A stretch of 64,000 nucleotides of DNA from Hyphomicrobium sp. (GTDB lineage Bacteria > Pseudomonadota > Alphaproteobacteria > Rhizobiales > Hyphomicrobiaceae), in the NCBI RefSeq assembly GCF_003987855.1, contig NZ_RXIZ01000014.1, forward strand, positions 1 to 64,000, given 5' to 3'. The notes below the pieces were generated by a model. It had not been told where the DNA came from. It saw nothing but the letters and a program-made list of their open reading frames with translations, and searched no databases. The translations under genes and the position numbers were made by a program. Of this stretch, positions 46,291 to 55,155 are shown piece after piece; position 1 is the first letter of the stretch, and every line of letters starts with the position of its first letter.

Positions 46291-47633
46291 GACGCCCTGG
46301 AGCCTCTCGCCCTCTTGCCACGGCCACGCCGACGACGGCCCGCGCGCCAAACTCCGTCTTCCATCATGAGACGCATCAGAATTCCTTCGCGTAGGCCTCG
46401 ATCGGCGACTCTAAGCCGATCTCCCGGCCAGAGTTTCAGAATGGCATCGAGGATCGCGCAGCCGGCAAGGACAAGATCCGCGCGCTCGCGACCGATGCAC
46501 GGCTGCTGAACGCGTTCATCGTACGACCAACCCAGTAGTTCGGACGTTACTTCGTCGATCTCTTTCAAGCCCAGCCAGATGCCGTCGACACGTTTCCTGT
46601 CGTATCGTTCCAGCCCAAGCATCACGCCTGCGATCGTCGTCACAGTGCCGGAGGTGCCCAGGAAATGCACGGATTTTCCCGACATAAGCTCGCGAAAGCG
46701 GTGCTTCTGCTCAAACGGCAACAGAAGCTCAGTTACTGCTTGCGACATGGCAGCGAAGCTTGCCTTTGTGACGTCACGCCCGCCGAAATGTTCGGCCAAG
46801 GTGACCACACCGACTGGGAGTGATTCCCAAGCGACAATCGCTTCGTCGACGTCGTTACGGCCACCGAGGACATCCTGGCGGCCTCCGAGTCGTGTCATAT
46901 CGAGCCAGATAATTTCGGATGACCCGCCGCCGATATCGAAGACAAGAACATAATCAGCGCCCGGATCAATCAGAGTGGCGCATCCCGCGACGGCCAGATG
47001 CGCTTCAATCTCCGGCGTCAAGATCTCGATATCCAGGTCGAAGTTTCGTCTTACGTTGTCGACAAATGCCGGACCATTTTCTGCCACCCGGCACGCCTGA
47101 GTGGCGACCAGACGCGCACGAGACACATTATGGCGTTGCAGCTTTCCGGCGCAGACCCTCAATGCTTCCATCGTGCGATCCATTGCGAGGTCTGAGAGGC
47201 GGCCGGTTTGGCTGACGCCTTCCCCCAATCGGATGATGCGAGAAAATGCGTCGACGACCCGGAAGCCGCGTCGCGAAGGCCGCGCCAGGAGCAGGCGGCA
47301 ATTATTCGTACCAAGGTCGAGAGCACCGTAGATTTCTTCCGATCCTAGCGGCCGAGAGTCGGCGCCGGCCATATCCTGATCGGATTGCGTTTCCGCGCCC
47401 GCCGCGTGTCGCGTCATCGAGAAAGATCGAAGGGGGTTTTCGCCATTCCGATCCGGCGGAGATCGATGACCATCACGCGACTGCCCGTCGCCATAATGAG
47501 AGCGGCCGTTTACCCGGCCGTTGTGATGCGCGGGTGTTGCGCCAAACGTCTCTGGTGCGGCAATCTCGTCATCAGATTTATCGGGCAGCCCGGCAGCGTC
47601 AGCGGCATCGGGCCCTGATTTCTCGGGCTTCAA
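46287..47633 (-). CDS. exopolyphosphatase / pppGpp phosphatase family
   Basis: A Ppx/GppA-family phosphatase of 448 residues acting on polyphosphate or pppGpp. Residues 1-98 are an Asp/Gly/Arg-rich, likely disordered extension not typical of the family. The ASKHA core follows with [36 protein letters not shown] and [12 protein letters not shown]. The C-terminus ends in a basic tail [12 protein letters not shown]. The TTG start at 47633 has GGAG 7 bases upstream. Cotranscribed with rlmE, a common alphaproteobacterial pair. Confidence 0.92.
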   Translation of the reverse strand: MKPEKSGPDAADAAGLPDKSDDEIAAPETFGATPAHHNGRVNGRSHYGDGQSRDGHRSPPDRNGENPLRSFSMTRHAAGAETQSDQDMAGADSRPLGSEEIYGALDLGTNNCRLLLARPSRRGFRVVDAFSRIIRLGEGVSQTGRLSDLAMDRTMEALRVCAGKLQRHNVSRARLVATQACRVAENGPAFVDNVRRNFDLDIEILTPEIEAHLAVAGCATLIDPGADYVLVFDIGGGSSEIIWLDMTRLGGRQDVLGGRNDVDEAIVAWESLPVGVVTLAEHFGGRDVTKASFAAMSQAVTELLLPFEQKHRFRELMSGKSVHFLGTSGTVTTIAGVMLGLERYDRKRVDGIWLGLKEIDEVTSELLGWSYDERVQQPCIGRERADLVLAGCAILDAILKLWPGDRLRVADRGLREGILMRLMMEDGVWRAGRRRRGRGKRARGSRAS

Positions 47634-47804
47634 TGTTTTTCTCCAGGACCTGGAACATCACAGCTCGCCGCAATGAGCCGTGCTCGTCAGGCCATCGGTC
47701 TGGACCTCAGTTGCGGGAAGTGTATCAGGTCGGGCTGTCTCGTAAAGCTCCCGGTTGTGCTTAACTGCCGAGAGAGCATCAGCAACGATCTACTGGACGG
47801 GCAT

Positions 47805-48608
47805 ATGGCGGGGCGTCCCATCGGCTTGATAGGCGTATTATCGTGGGTATTTCTCGTGTCATCGTTCGCCGCTCCGGCGCCCGCTGGGGCTGTCGATGCG
47901 GGAGAGATAGCAGCTCGCCTCGCCGCAGCTTATCCTGACTTTGTCGCCAGACCTGTCGGCAATATGCTGGAATTCAAAGACGGAACGTCGATGAAAATCG
48001 ATGACGGTCTTGGCGAGAAGCCATTCACTTCGTGGCTCGCCCAACCGGACCTTAAAGATATGTTTCGCTTCCAGTATCCTGCAGGGGCGACGCCATCTCC
48101 GCCCGCTGTCGATTTCGATCCCGGCCGCGCCAGGAACGAAGAGTTCTTCATCAAGATTTATGGCGACTGCCGGCAGCCCGGTTTTGAAAAAACGTTAGCG
48201 TCGGTCGCATGGCTGCCGAAGAAGACTCATCAGCGAATTCTCATCTCCAGCAAAAACGGCGTCGCAGATCATTTGCGGAGAGTAAGTGACGAACTCGACT
48301 CTCTACCTGGTTCGCTCGACGTGTTCTTGATTCCATCGGCAGGAGGTTTCGTATGTCGCGCCGTCGCGGGCACCACTCAGCGGTCCGGCCATGCCTTTGG
48401 CATCGCCGTCGATATTGCGACGAAGCGATCCGACTACTGGCGGTGGGCGAAGGGCGGTCCTTCTAATCGGCCTGACTACAGGAACTCCATCCCCAAACAA
48501 ATCGTCGAAATCTTCGAGAAGCATGGCTTCATTTGGGGTGGCCGCTGGTACCACTACGATACGATGCATTTCGAGTACCGGCCCGAGTTGATTAGGGCGG
48601 AGAAATGA
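47805..48608 (+). CDS. exported M15-type D-alanyl-D-alanine carboxypeptidase (VanY-like)
   Basis: A 267-residue periplasmic peptidase with a signal peptide (residues 1-27) and a C-terminal M15 domain carrying the zinc site SGHAFGIAVDIA (His and Asp) and the third ligand in YDTMHFEYRPE. The N-terminal half (about 30-150) is uncharacterised. Family members trim the pentapeptide of peptidoglycan. It is divergent from ppx; an in-frame ATG at 47673 gives a longer start without signal-peptide features. Confidence 0.85.
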   Translation: MAGRPIGLIGVLSWVFLVSSFAAPAPAGAVDAGEIAARLAAAYPDFVARPVGNMLEFKDGTSMKIDDGLGEKPFTSWLAQPDLKDMFRFQYPAGATPSPPAVDFDPGRARNEEFFIKIYGDCRQPGFEKTLASVAWLPKKTHQRILISSKNGVADHLRRVSDELDSLPGSLDVFLIPSAGGFVCRAVAGTTQRSGHAFGIAVDIATKRSDYWRWAKGGPSNRPDYRNSIPKQIVEIFEKHGFIWGGRWYHYDTMHFEYRPELIRAEK

Positions 48609-48759
48609 GCGTAAACGCCTGCTAGGTCGCAAGAGAGCGGGCAAAAGCCTCGTCGCCACGCTTTCTGTGCGCGCAAGCGTAAGCCTGAGCTTGCAGATAT
48701 CAAACGCTGCTGCTATGAGGCGCGCTCCGGCGCTCCACCGAGCCGCCCGATCCCGGCTT

Positions 48760-48833
48760 TGGGGGATCGTCTAATGGTAGGACTGCAGACTCTGACTCTG
48801 CCTGTCTAGGTTCGAATCCTAGTCCCCCAGCCA
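48760..48833 (+). tRNA. tRNA-Gln(CUG)
   Basis: A complete 74-base cloverleaf. Acceptor stem TGGGGGA / TCCCCCA, D-arm GTC...GAC around CTAATGGTAG, anticodon stem GCAGA/TCTGC with loop CTCTGAC (anticodon CTG at positions 34-36), T arm CTAGG-TTCGAAT-CCTAG, discriminator G and an encoded CCA. It reads CAG codons. Its 3' end is the left border of the probable island described in the findings. Confidence 0.95.
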
Positions 48834-49270
48834 AGGTATTCAAATAGTTATAAGTCGACCCGAGGCGCTTTTCGACAAAGCGTGCATCGCAGGTTAAGCG
48901 TCGCCGCGTTCTTTGGACGTCTCGTTTCGCTTTTGCTTGCGGGTCGAATCAGTCCGCTTCCGAGCTAAACTCCTTGGAGCTTCAGAAAGGGGCTCGATAG
49001 TGTGCGCCAGAGCGGACCGGTCGGCATTGGGCCATTTCCCTGTTATCGAGCCTTGACGTCAGCAAGTTCGAGTTCGATGTCGGGATAGATATCCGCGAAA
49101 ACGAATATTCGAAAAACTTAGGCATCGACGTGGAATTGATGGAATTTTTGGTAAGGCATAGCTATTTGACTTTATCGATTTATCAAACAGGTGACTCCGG
49201 TGACGCGACGAACTAGCCGGCTTCGGATAGTGGGGCAGAGCTGGCGTCAGGATTGGTCGTCGAAATGGCG
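48834..49270. other. gene-poor stretch downstream of tRNA-Gln
   Basis: 437 bases without a convincing gene. Part of it is noticeably AT-rich: the 60 bases from 49081 are about 42 per cent GC, below the backbone. A 97-residue opening on the minus strand (49059-49352) overlaps the next ORF and is Ser/Arg/Pro-rich, so I take it as a shadow. No integrase, att-specific repeat pattern or terminator was recognised beyond the tRNA end itself. Confidence 0.4.
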
Positions 49271-49522
49271 CTAAGACGACGCTTTGTATTTGCGATTGAA
49301 GATGTCGTCCTTCATCACGAATACCGTGCCGCTTGAATCCTGAACTATCCAATCGCCGATCGTTGCAATCTGTTCCCCATCGGGTGTGGTGACAACAATG
49401 CGCGAGCTATCAGGCATTGAGATCAGGTCTCTGAAGTTTTCACGGAGATGTTCGAAAAGCTCGGATTCTCCATTCCATCGCTCGGCGGCGATGTAGGAAT
49501 TCCTCGCGATGAACTTCCTCAC
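49271..49522 (-). CDS. small phage-type hypothetical protein
   Basis: An 83-residue protein. The C-terminal pattern TTPDGEQIATIGDWIVQDSSG...MKDDIFNRKYK resembles a widespread family of small phage and prophage proteins that share a G-D-W-I / P-D-I-F-x-x-x-Y layout and a W-[NT]-G segment near the start (ERWNGES here). Function is unknown. The GTG at 49522 has GGGGAAA six bases upstream. Its place near a tRNA fits a mobile-element origin. Confidence 0.6.
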   Translation of the reverse strand: MRKFIARNSYIAAERWNGESELFEHLRENFRDLISMPDSSRIVVTTPDGEQIATIGDWIVQDSSGTVFVMKDDIFNRKYKASS

Positions 49523-49912
49523 GTGCGTTTCCCCGTGATATTTTCTCGCGTACTCGCGCGTAATGCCGACCCGGCTCTTGGCACGCGAGGTGATTACATC
49601 CCTCTATGCATGTTCTATCGACGAAGCATGGATGTAGTGTTGAGACGGGCTTATCTGGGGTCCAGTATTTGGGTGTCGGCAGCGTCTATGCGTCTTCTTG
49701 ACTTGATCTCAACAATACCTCGACAGAATGCAATCAAGGATTGAGAAACCCTGCAATTTGAGCCGCTGTCTTCGGGAAAAAATCTTGTAACGAGAACCGG
49801 AGTTTCCGCTACTGCAAATGGTCGGCGCGACTTCGATCAACGAAATGCACGGCGACCCGGGCTCATGTTTATCCAGATACCCAATGCACATCATCCCCGG
49901 ACTTCACAACCA
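49523..49912. other. gap before the response regulator
   Basis: 390 bases. A 98-residue plus-strand opening (49448-49744) overlaps the phage-type gene antisense and lacks family features, so it is left out. The region should hold the promoter of the AdeR-like gene near its right end. Nothing else recognised. Confidence 0.35.
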
Positions 49913-50605
49913 ATGAATGCGCTCATTCTCATTGTCGAAGATGAGGGCGAGATCGCCGCCATCCTCGAAGCCTATTTTGCGCGCGAGGGCTTTCGAACCG
50001 TCCGCGCACAAGACGGTCAGGTAGCTCTCGATCTACATCTGCAATTGAAACCAGACCTGATTGTTTTGGATGTTAAACTGCCGAAGATCAATGGCTATGA
50101 GGCGTTGGCCGCAATTCGCCGGCGCGACAATACTCCGGTGCTCATGGCTACAGCGCTGACTGACGATCTCGATAAACTCCAGGCGCTTCGGATTGGCGCT
50201 GACGATTATGTCGTAAAGCCGTTCAATCCCCTCGAGGTGGTGGCACGCACTCGCGCAATTCTACGGCGCAGCATGTCGCAGTCCGAAGCCACCATCATTC
50301 GCGTCGGTAAGATCGAGATCGATTTAACGGCACACGCTGCCGTCGTGATGTCAGATGATGGGCGACGACAAAAGCTGGACCTCACTCTTACCGAGTTTCG
50401 TCTCCTCGCGCACATGGCTCGCGCATCTAACCGCGCGTTTACGCGTTCCGAACTCCTAGATGCATGTCTGCCAGAGGGGGAAGCGATGGAACGCACCGTT
50501 GATAGCCACATTAGCAATGTTCGGCGCAAGCTCGAGGCTGCGACAGCCAACGGTTACCTCGAAGGTGTCCGTGGCATTGGCTATCGGTTGGTGCCCGTTA
50601 CATGA
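49913..50605 (+). CDS. OmpR-type response regulator, AdeR-like
   Basis: A 230-residue receiver plus winged-helix regulator. The receiver has the acidic residues E9/D10/E11, phosphoacceptor D53 (LIVLDVKLPKINGYE) and the conserved Lys in VVKPFNPLEVVAR. The DNA-binding domain shows LTLTEFRLLAHMA, FTRSELLDACLPEGEAMERTVDSHI and VRGIGYRL. From memory the closest named relatives are AdeR of Acinetobacter and BaeR, regulators of RND efflux. Its stop overlaps the kinase start (ATGA). No efflux genes lie nearby. Confidence 0.92.
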   Translation: MNALILIVEDEGEIAAILEAYFAREGFRTVRAQDGQVALDLHLQLKPDLIVLDVKLPKINGYEALAAIRRRDNTPVLMATALTDDLDKLQALRIGADDYVVKPFNPLEVVARTRAILRRSMSQSEATIIRVGKIEIDLTAHAAVVMSDDGRRQKLDLTLTEFRLLAHMARASNRAFTRSELLDACLPEGEAMERTVDSHISNVRRKLEAATANGYLEGVRGIGYRLVPVT

Positions 50606-51684
50606 AGACGCCATGGGGGCTGAGCGCGCAGATCACCACGTGGATGATCGCCGTCTCCGCGCTCACATTAGTCATCCTCGTTCTCGGCTGGGCAGCCGCC
50701 TATTCGATCGTGTCTCAGGTCGCACCGGACTTGATCCAATTCGATCCAGACCAATCCTGGTGGCACCTAGGGTTAACTGATTGGCTCGGAATTATAGGAT
50801 CTGGAGCCCTCGGCTTTTCTGTCGCGACATTGGCAAGTATTCTTTTGGCACGGCGAATTGTGCTTCCTGTTAGCGCCGTCGCCAGCGCCGCGCGTGAAGT
50901 TGCTAGCGGCAATCTTGCGGCGCGTGCGGACTGTTCGGCCCCGGGCTTCGGTGAGACTGCGCAGCTAATCAGCGATTTCAATCAGATGGCGCTTCAACTT
51001 GCGACTTATGAATCAGAATTGCGAACGTGGAATTCGGCCGTGGCACACGAGCTTCGGACCCCGCTGACAATTCTCCGTGGACGTCTGCACGGCGTCCACG
51101 ACGGTGTGTTCCAACTCGACAAGGCGATGATTTCCAACCTCATCCAACAGGTGGATGGTCTAACTCGTATCGTCGAGGATCTTCGTACCGTCAGCTTGGC
51201 AGCAGCGGGCCGCCTCGATCTTTTGCTCGGCGCCGTCGACTTGGCGAGTGAAGCGCAATCGGTAATTGCAATGGTCGCGCCCGATATTGCGGCCGCCGGC
51301 GTCACGGTCGAAACCGATTTGAGCGCTGCGATCACACGTGCTGACAGCGCAAGAATTCGGCAGGCATTGCTCGCTCTCATCAACAATGCGGTCCAATACG
51401 CATCGGAGGGGGGCTGGATGCGCGTTGAGACAGCAGCAAACGCGACGGATGCCTTGATCCGCGTGATTGACCGGGGGCCGGGCCTGCCACCCGATTTCGG
51501 CCCGCGAGCATTCGACGCCTTCTCACGCGCGGAAGACTCTCGTTCTCGCGCACACGGCGGGACCGGACTTGGATTAGCCGTCGTCCAAGCGATTGCGCAC
51601 GCCCACGGTGGTGCAGCCAGATGTATGTCCGGAATTGAGAAGGGCACTATTTTCGAGATCTCAATTCCGCGCGAGACACGTTAG
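50602..51684 (+). CDS. sensor histidine kinase, AdeS-like
   Basis: Cognate kinase of the upstream regulator, translationally coupled by ATGA. The 360-residue protein has two membrane spans (about residues 14-36 and 62-85) with a short periplasmic loop, a HAMP-like linker, the H-box WNSAVAHELRTPLTILRGRL (His149) and an HATPase domain with the N box NNAVQYA, DRGPGLPP and GGTGLGLAVVQAI. The short periplasmic sensor suggests detection of membrane or envelope stress rather than a soluble ligand. Confidence 0.93.
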   Translation: MKTPWGLSAQITTWMIAVSALTLVILVLGWAAAYSIVSQVAPDLIQFDPDQSWWHLGLTDWLGIIGSGALGFSVATLASILLARRIVLPVSAVASAAREVASGNLAARADCSAPGFGETAQLISDFNQMALQLATYESELRTWNSAVAHELRTPLTILRGRLHGVHDGVFQLDKAMISNLIQQVDGLTRIVEDLRTVSLAAAGRLDLLLGAVDLASEAQSVIAMVAPDIAAAGVTVETDLSAAITRADSARIRQALLALINNAVQYASEGGWMRVETAANATDALIRVIDRGPGLPPDFGPRAFDAFSRAEDSRSRAHGGTGLGLAVVQAIAHAHGGAARCMSGIEKGTIFEISIPRETR

Positions 51685-51961
51685 ATCGGCCTGGTACATA
51701 GGCTCAGGGGACGAGTTCATCGGGACCTCGTACGACCCGGGTTATATCGCGATCCAGATTTTTTCCTGCCGACATGTGACGTCTCCCGCTCCACAATCTC
51801 TCCACGCAATCTCGATCGGCTATGGCCACTCCGGTGCGAACACGTACCCACTGAGTATTGGGATTTTCCGGTCCTGCAGGGGTCCTGCGCGCATAGTTAG
51901 GACATCTCCCTATGCCGCCGTCGACGCGCGGCAGACTGAGACAATCAAGGAGGTTCCGACC

Positions 51962-53053
51962 ATGAATGTAGCAGCAGCCGTCTATGCCGCCACGATCCAA
52001 CGCGCACGGACGAAAGGAATACGACGAGGTGTTCGGACCTCAGTGAAGCTGCTCTTCGATCTGAAGACACTGGTCGAGTTGGTCAGTATCCTAAATGGAC
52101 CCAATACAATTGCATTCGCAAGAAGGCACCCGGGCGTCATCTACAAATGTCAAGGCCGCTATCTGGCGAAGGGCATAAGCCGACGTCACCGCAAGACCAT
52201 TCTCAAGTTCCATTATCAGTTCATCGAAAAGTCGGTGAATTCGCAGTTCTATCGAAGGCTCATTTCGGGAAATGTCGAGTTATGGCGAAGCGCGGAAGCG
52301 GGTCCGACAATAAAGATTTCGCTGAGCGTTCCTGAATACGGACGCGAGGGCGACCTCTCTCTTATTCTAACGATCGACAGTAACCAGATCTACGAACTCT
52401 CATTCACGATCATACCTGGGTCGGTCGCCGGCGTTCCGGGATCGAATGCGCTATTCATTGCGCGCGTTCAAGGCCGAAAGGGCCAGTTCGACGCGATCAG
52501 GCGCGCAACGAAAATATGCCGTGACGTCTCGCCGCCTTACCTCCTAATGGCCGCGGCAGAAGGCATAGCCAATGCATTTGGCATCCGGTTTGTCGTTGGA
52601 GTTGGAAACGACGATCAGTTAAGCCCCCAAAAAACGTTCGACTACACTTCGTTTTGGGAAACACTGTTGTGTCGGAAAACGGAGGGTCTCTTCTACGTGC
52701 TTCCACTTCCTATTTTGGGCGCGCCCCTCGACCAATGCAGCCCTAGCCATCGCCGTAGGACCCGATTGAAGCGGGAGTTCAAAGTCGCACTCTCGCAGGC
52801 TGTGGAAACGGCGTTCCTGCGCGAATTGAGAAGCTCATCGCGCAAATCCAAACGCATTGGAGAGGGTGAAGGCATCAAAGGCTTCTGCTATTCCACCGCT
52901 CGACACGAAAGGCAAATCGAACTTCAAGCCACAGGTCCCTGCACGTTTTCCATCAAGCGTCGACACGATCTCCATTCGTCCTTGGCAGAATTCTGGGGTC
53001 ACTCGGACGGTCAACGTTCAGGCCTGCAGTTGCGCAGTGCGCCGACGGTGTAA
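51962..53053 (+). CDS. VirK/YbjX family protein (DUF535)
   Basis: A 363-residue protein of the DUF535 family (VirK, YbjX, SomA). Family landmarks are the N-terminal HPGVIYKCQGRYLAKGIS, LKFHYQFI, EGDLSLIL, the YTSFWETLL segment, FYVLPLPI and the basic RRRTRLKREF helix. Members act in envelope or peptide-resistance functions in enterobacteria, mechanism unknown. AAGGAGG lies 8 bases before the ATG at 51962. The last 60 residues do not resemble the family and may reflect a frameshift near 52860. Local GC is low (about 42 per cent over the 60 bases from 52201). Confidence 0.82.
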   Translation: MNVAAAVYAATIQRARTKGIRRGVRTSVKLLFDLKTLVELVSILNGPNTIAFARRHPGVIYKCQGRYLAKGISRRHRKTILKFHYQFIEKSVNSQFYRRLISGNVELWRSAEAGPTIKISLSVPEYGREGDLSLILTIDSNQIYELSFTIIPGSVAGVPGSNALFIARVQGRKGQFDAIRRATKICRDVSPPYLLMAAAEGIANAFGIRFVVGVGNDDQLSPQKTFDYTSFWETLLCRKTEGLFYVLPLPILGAPLDQCSPSHRRRTRLKREFKVALSQAVETAFLRELRSSSRKSKRIGEGEGIKGFCYSTARHERQIELQATGPCTFSIKRRHDLHSSLAEFWGHSDGQRSGLQLRSAPTV

Positions 53054-53145
53054 GATTCTAACTTCGCCAATCTTCCGACTTGTTGCCGTTCGGCCGCGCA
53101 ATCCGTTCTTCGGAAACACTGAAAAATGCTCTTCGGGGGAAGATC

Positions 53146-53943
53146 ATGCAATCCAATCGTGCCACCCTTACGCTTGAAAAGCGGATTGGCCATATCGAGA
53201 AAGGCTGTCACGGCGTTTCGACGGAATCGCGTGGGCAATCTTCGATGAACGATGAAGTCGTTCGAAATCGAAGCTTAAACATTCTCGTTCTTACGAAGAA
53301 TACTGGCATCGCTGATCAAATCGCCCAACCCTTCAAAGCCAAGAGCGTTGCGCACGAGATTACAACAGATGCTTCTCACGGTTTGAAGCTTGCAGCCGCC
53401 GGATATTTCGATGCCGTCGTCGTCGATACCGGTTTCGCTGTCGATGGCGAAACTTGGGTTTCCACTTTGCGAAACCTGGAATCGACGACGCCGTGCCTGC
53501 TGTTGCTGAACCGCGAAGATCTCGACGATGATGTGGACGCCGTCACGAATGATGCTGATGATTTTCTGGTGAAGCCCTTCGTGGTTTCCGAGCTTTATAC
53601 GCGACTTCACATGCTCGCGCGGCGCCCAAGGAAGCCGTCACAGCCAACGATCCTGAGATTCGGTGATTTGGAGATGAACCTCATTTCCCATCAGGTTGTC
53701 CGCGGTGGGCGCCGAATACATCTGCCGCGCCGGCAATTTCAGCTGCTTGAGCTTCTCATGAAAGGCAGAGGACGTGTGGTGTCACGACGCGCGATACTGG
53801 ACCGCCTGTCGGATACCACGTTTGATATGGGGATGAGCGGGGTTCAAGCCAACATATGCCGGCTGCGTGCTCAGATCGATCGCGTGCACGAGACGTCTCT
53901 CATCCGCACCGTCAGAGGGATCGGTTACAGTCTGCACGCGTAA
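53146..53943 (+). CDS. OmpR-type regulator with degenerate receiver
   Basis: A 265-residue regulator whose receiver (about residues 43-155) lacks the acidic pair (LVLTKN at 47-52 where LVVDDE is expected) and has Asn where the switch Thr/Ser belongs, yet keeps D94 and K143. It is probably a pseudo-receiver that works without classical phosphorylation. The winged-helix domain is intact (LEMNLISHQVVRGGRRIHLP, RTVRGIGYSL). GGGGGA precedes the ATG at 53146; an ATG at 53245 has no ribosome site. It may control the neighbouring DUF535 or mlaA genes. Confidence 0.82.
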   Translation: MQSNRATLTLEKRIGHIEKGCHGVSTESRGQSSMNDEVVRNRSLNILVLTKNTGIADQIAQPFKAKSVAHEITTDASHGLKLAAAGYFDAVVVDTGFAVDGETWVSTLRNLESTTPCLLLLNREDLDDDVDAVTNDADDFLVKPFVVSELYTRLHMLARRPRKPSQPTILRFGDLEMNLISHQVVRGGRRIHLPRRQFQLLELLMKGRGRVVSRRAILDRLSDTTFDMGMSGVQANICRLRAQIDRVHETSLIRTVRGIGYSLHA

Positions 53944-54048
53944 GGCGTTTTACGGCGTGAAACACTTGCGCCCTACTAATGCAATCCGCCCAGATCGGTA
54001 AACAAGATGCAAATGGGCTCGGCTTTCAATGGTGGGCGTGCTGGCATC

Positions 54049-55155
54049 ATGCAGCGTGTGATCTTCCATTGGCTTTGCATCGGTTGTTTCAGTAGTGCGC
54101 TTTGCGCCTGTTCAACTGTCACCGCACCGGGGTCGGCGCTCCAACACCTCACCGCATCGGAATCGGACGAGGCACCAAAAGCGATTTCTGATCCTCACGA
54201 GACTCTCAACCGAACCGTCTTTGAGGCCAATCAAAAGTTCAACCATGCGCTTCTTTACCCGACTGCCAAGGCCTACAACGAATGCGTGCCGCAATATATG
54301 CGCGATAGACTCGACGCATTTACCGCCAACCTCGGGGAGCCGATGGTGTTCGCAAACGACATTCTACAGTTGCGCTTCAAGGCAGCGGCCACGACGATCG
54401 GGCGCGCCGGCCTCAATTCGACGATCGGGCTCGGCGGGTTGTTTGATGTTGCGAGCGCGCAGGGTTTAGCTAAGCAATCGGGCGACTTTGGTCAGACAAT
54501 GTATGTGTGGGGCTACCGGGAGAGCGCTTACTTGGTGCTACCCATCATTGGTCCCACCAACGTCAGAGATGCGATCGGCAACGGCGTCGAGTTCGGCGTC
54601 CAGCAGATACCTACGGCGGCATTACTGCCCGCAGCAGTCGCAACTATTGCGAACAACGTAAACCTCACAGGAAGCGTGACCGGTCCGCTCACCAACATCA
54701 GCAAAGCTGGCGACATGCAGAGTCTCGAGGAGAGTTCTATCGATTTCTATTCCATGCTTCGAAGCGTCTCGAGCCAAAAGCGGCAGGCTGAGCTGCAAGA
54801 AGCGCTGGATACGAGCGCACTGACTTCGGCGGCACTTCCAGATCCAAATGGGATCGAGCCTGTGACGCAGATCGTCTCGTTTCCGACCCTTCATGAGAAC
54901 TACCCCGCGTTGAGAACGTTCGGCCGAAGCAGACAAGCGTATTTCTTCAGCATCCTTAGCGTGTGTGGCCCGTCGGTCCTTTCGCGGAAGTGCCACGATC
55001 GGAACCTAAGATGCGCGACCGGAGCGGACTGCGCGTCGGAGAACCGCAAAGAGACGGGGATCACTCGATTGCACGACGTTGAAGCGCATAAACGCGGAAG
55101 CGGACTGCGAAACGCTGAAGACGTTGCCCGGCGCCAGCACGATGTTCTCTGCTAA
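54049..55155 (+). CDS. MlaA (VacJ)-family outer-membrane lipoprotein, extended C-terminus
   Basis: MlaA removes phospholipids from the outer leaflet and hands them to MlaC. A lipobox LCAC (Cys20 from the ATG at 54049) follows a hydrophobic signal. The family core reads NRTVFEANQKFNHALLYPTAKAY, NLGEPMVFANDILQ, INSTIGLGGLFDVAS-like (here LNSTIGLGGLFDVAS), DFGQTMYVWGY and LPIIGPTNVRDAIG. The core ends near residue 255; the last 100 residues are unrelated and the final 50 are antisense to the convergent MocR gene (150-base overlap). No mlaBCDEF nearby. Confidence 0.85.
   Translation: MQRVIFHWLCIGCFSSALCACSTVTAPGSALQHLTASESDEAPKAISDPHETLNRTVFEANQKFNHALLYPTAKAYNECVPQYMRDRLDAFTANLGEPMVFANDILQLRFKAAATTIGRAGLNSTIGLGGLFDVASAQGLAKQSGDFGQTMYVWGYRESAYLVLPIIGPTNVRDAIGNGVEFGVQQIPTAALLPAAVATIANNVNLTGSVTGPLTNISKAGDMQSLEESSIDFYSMLRSVSSQKRQAELQEALDTSALTSAALPDPNGIEPVTQIVSFPTLHENYPALRTFGRSRQAYFFSILSVCGPSVLSRKCHDRNLRCATGADCASENRKETGITRLHDVEAHKRGSGLRNAEDVARRQHDVLC

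Noticed and set aside
49913-51684. A complete AdeABC-type efflux locus
   Set aside because: Only the two-component genes are present; no RND pump, membrane fusion protein or channel lies within the window.
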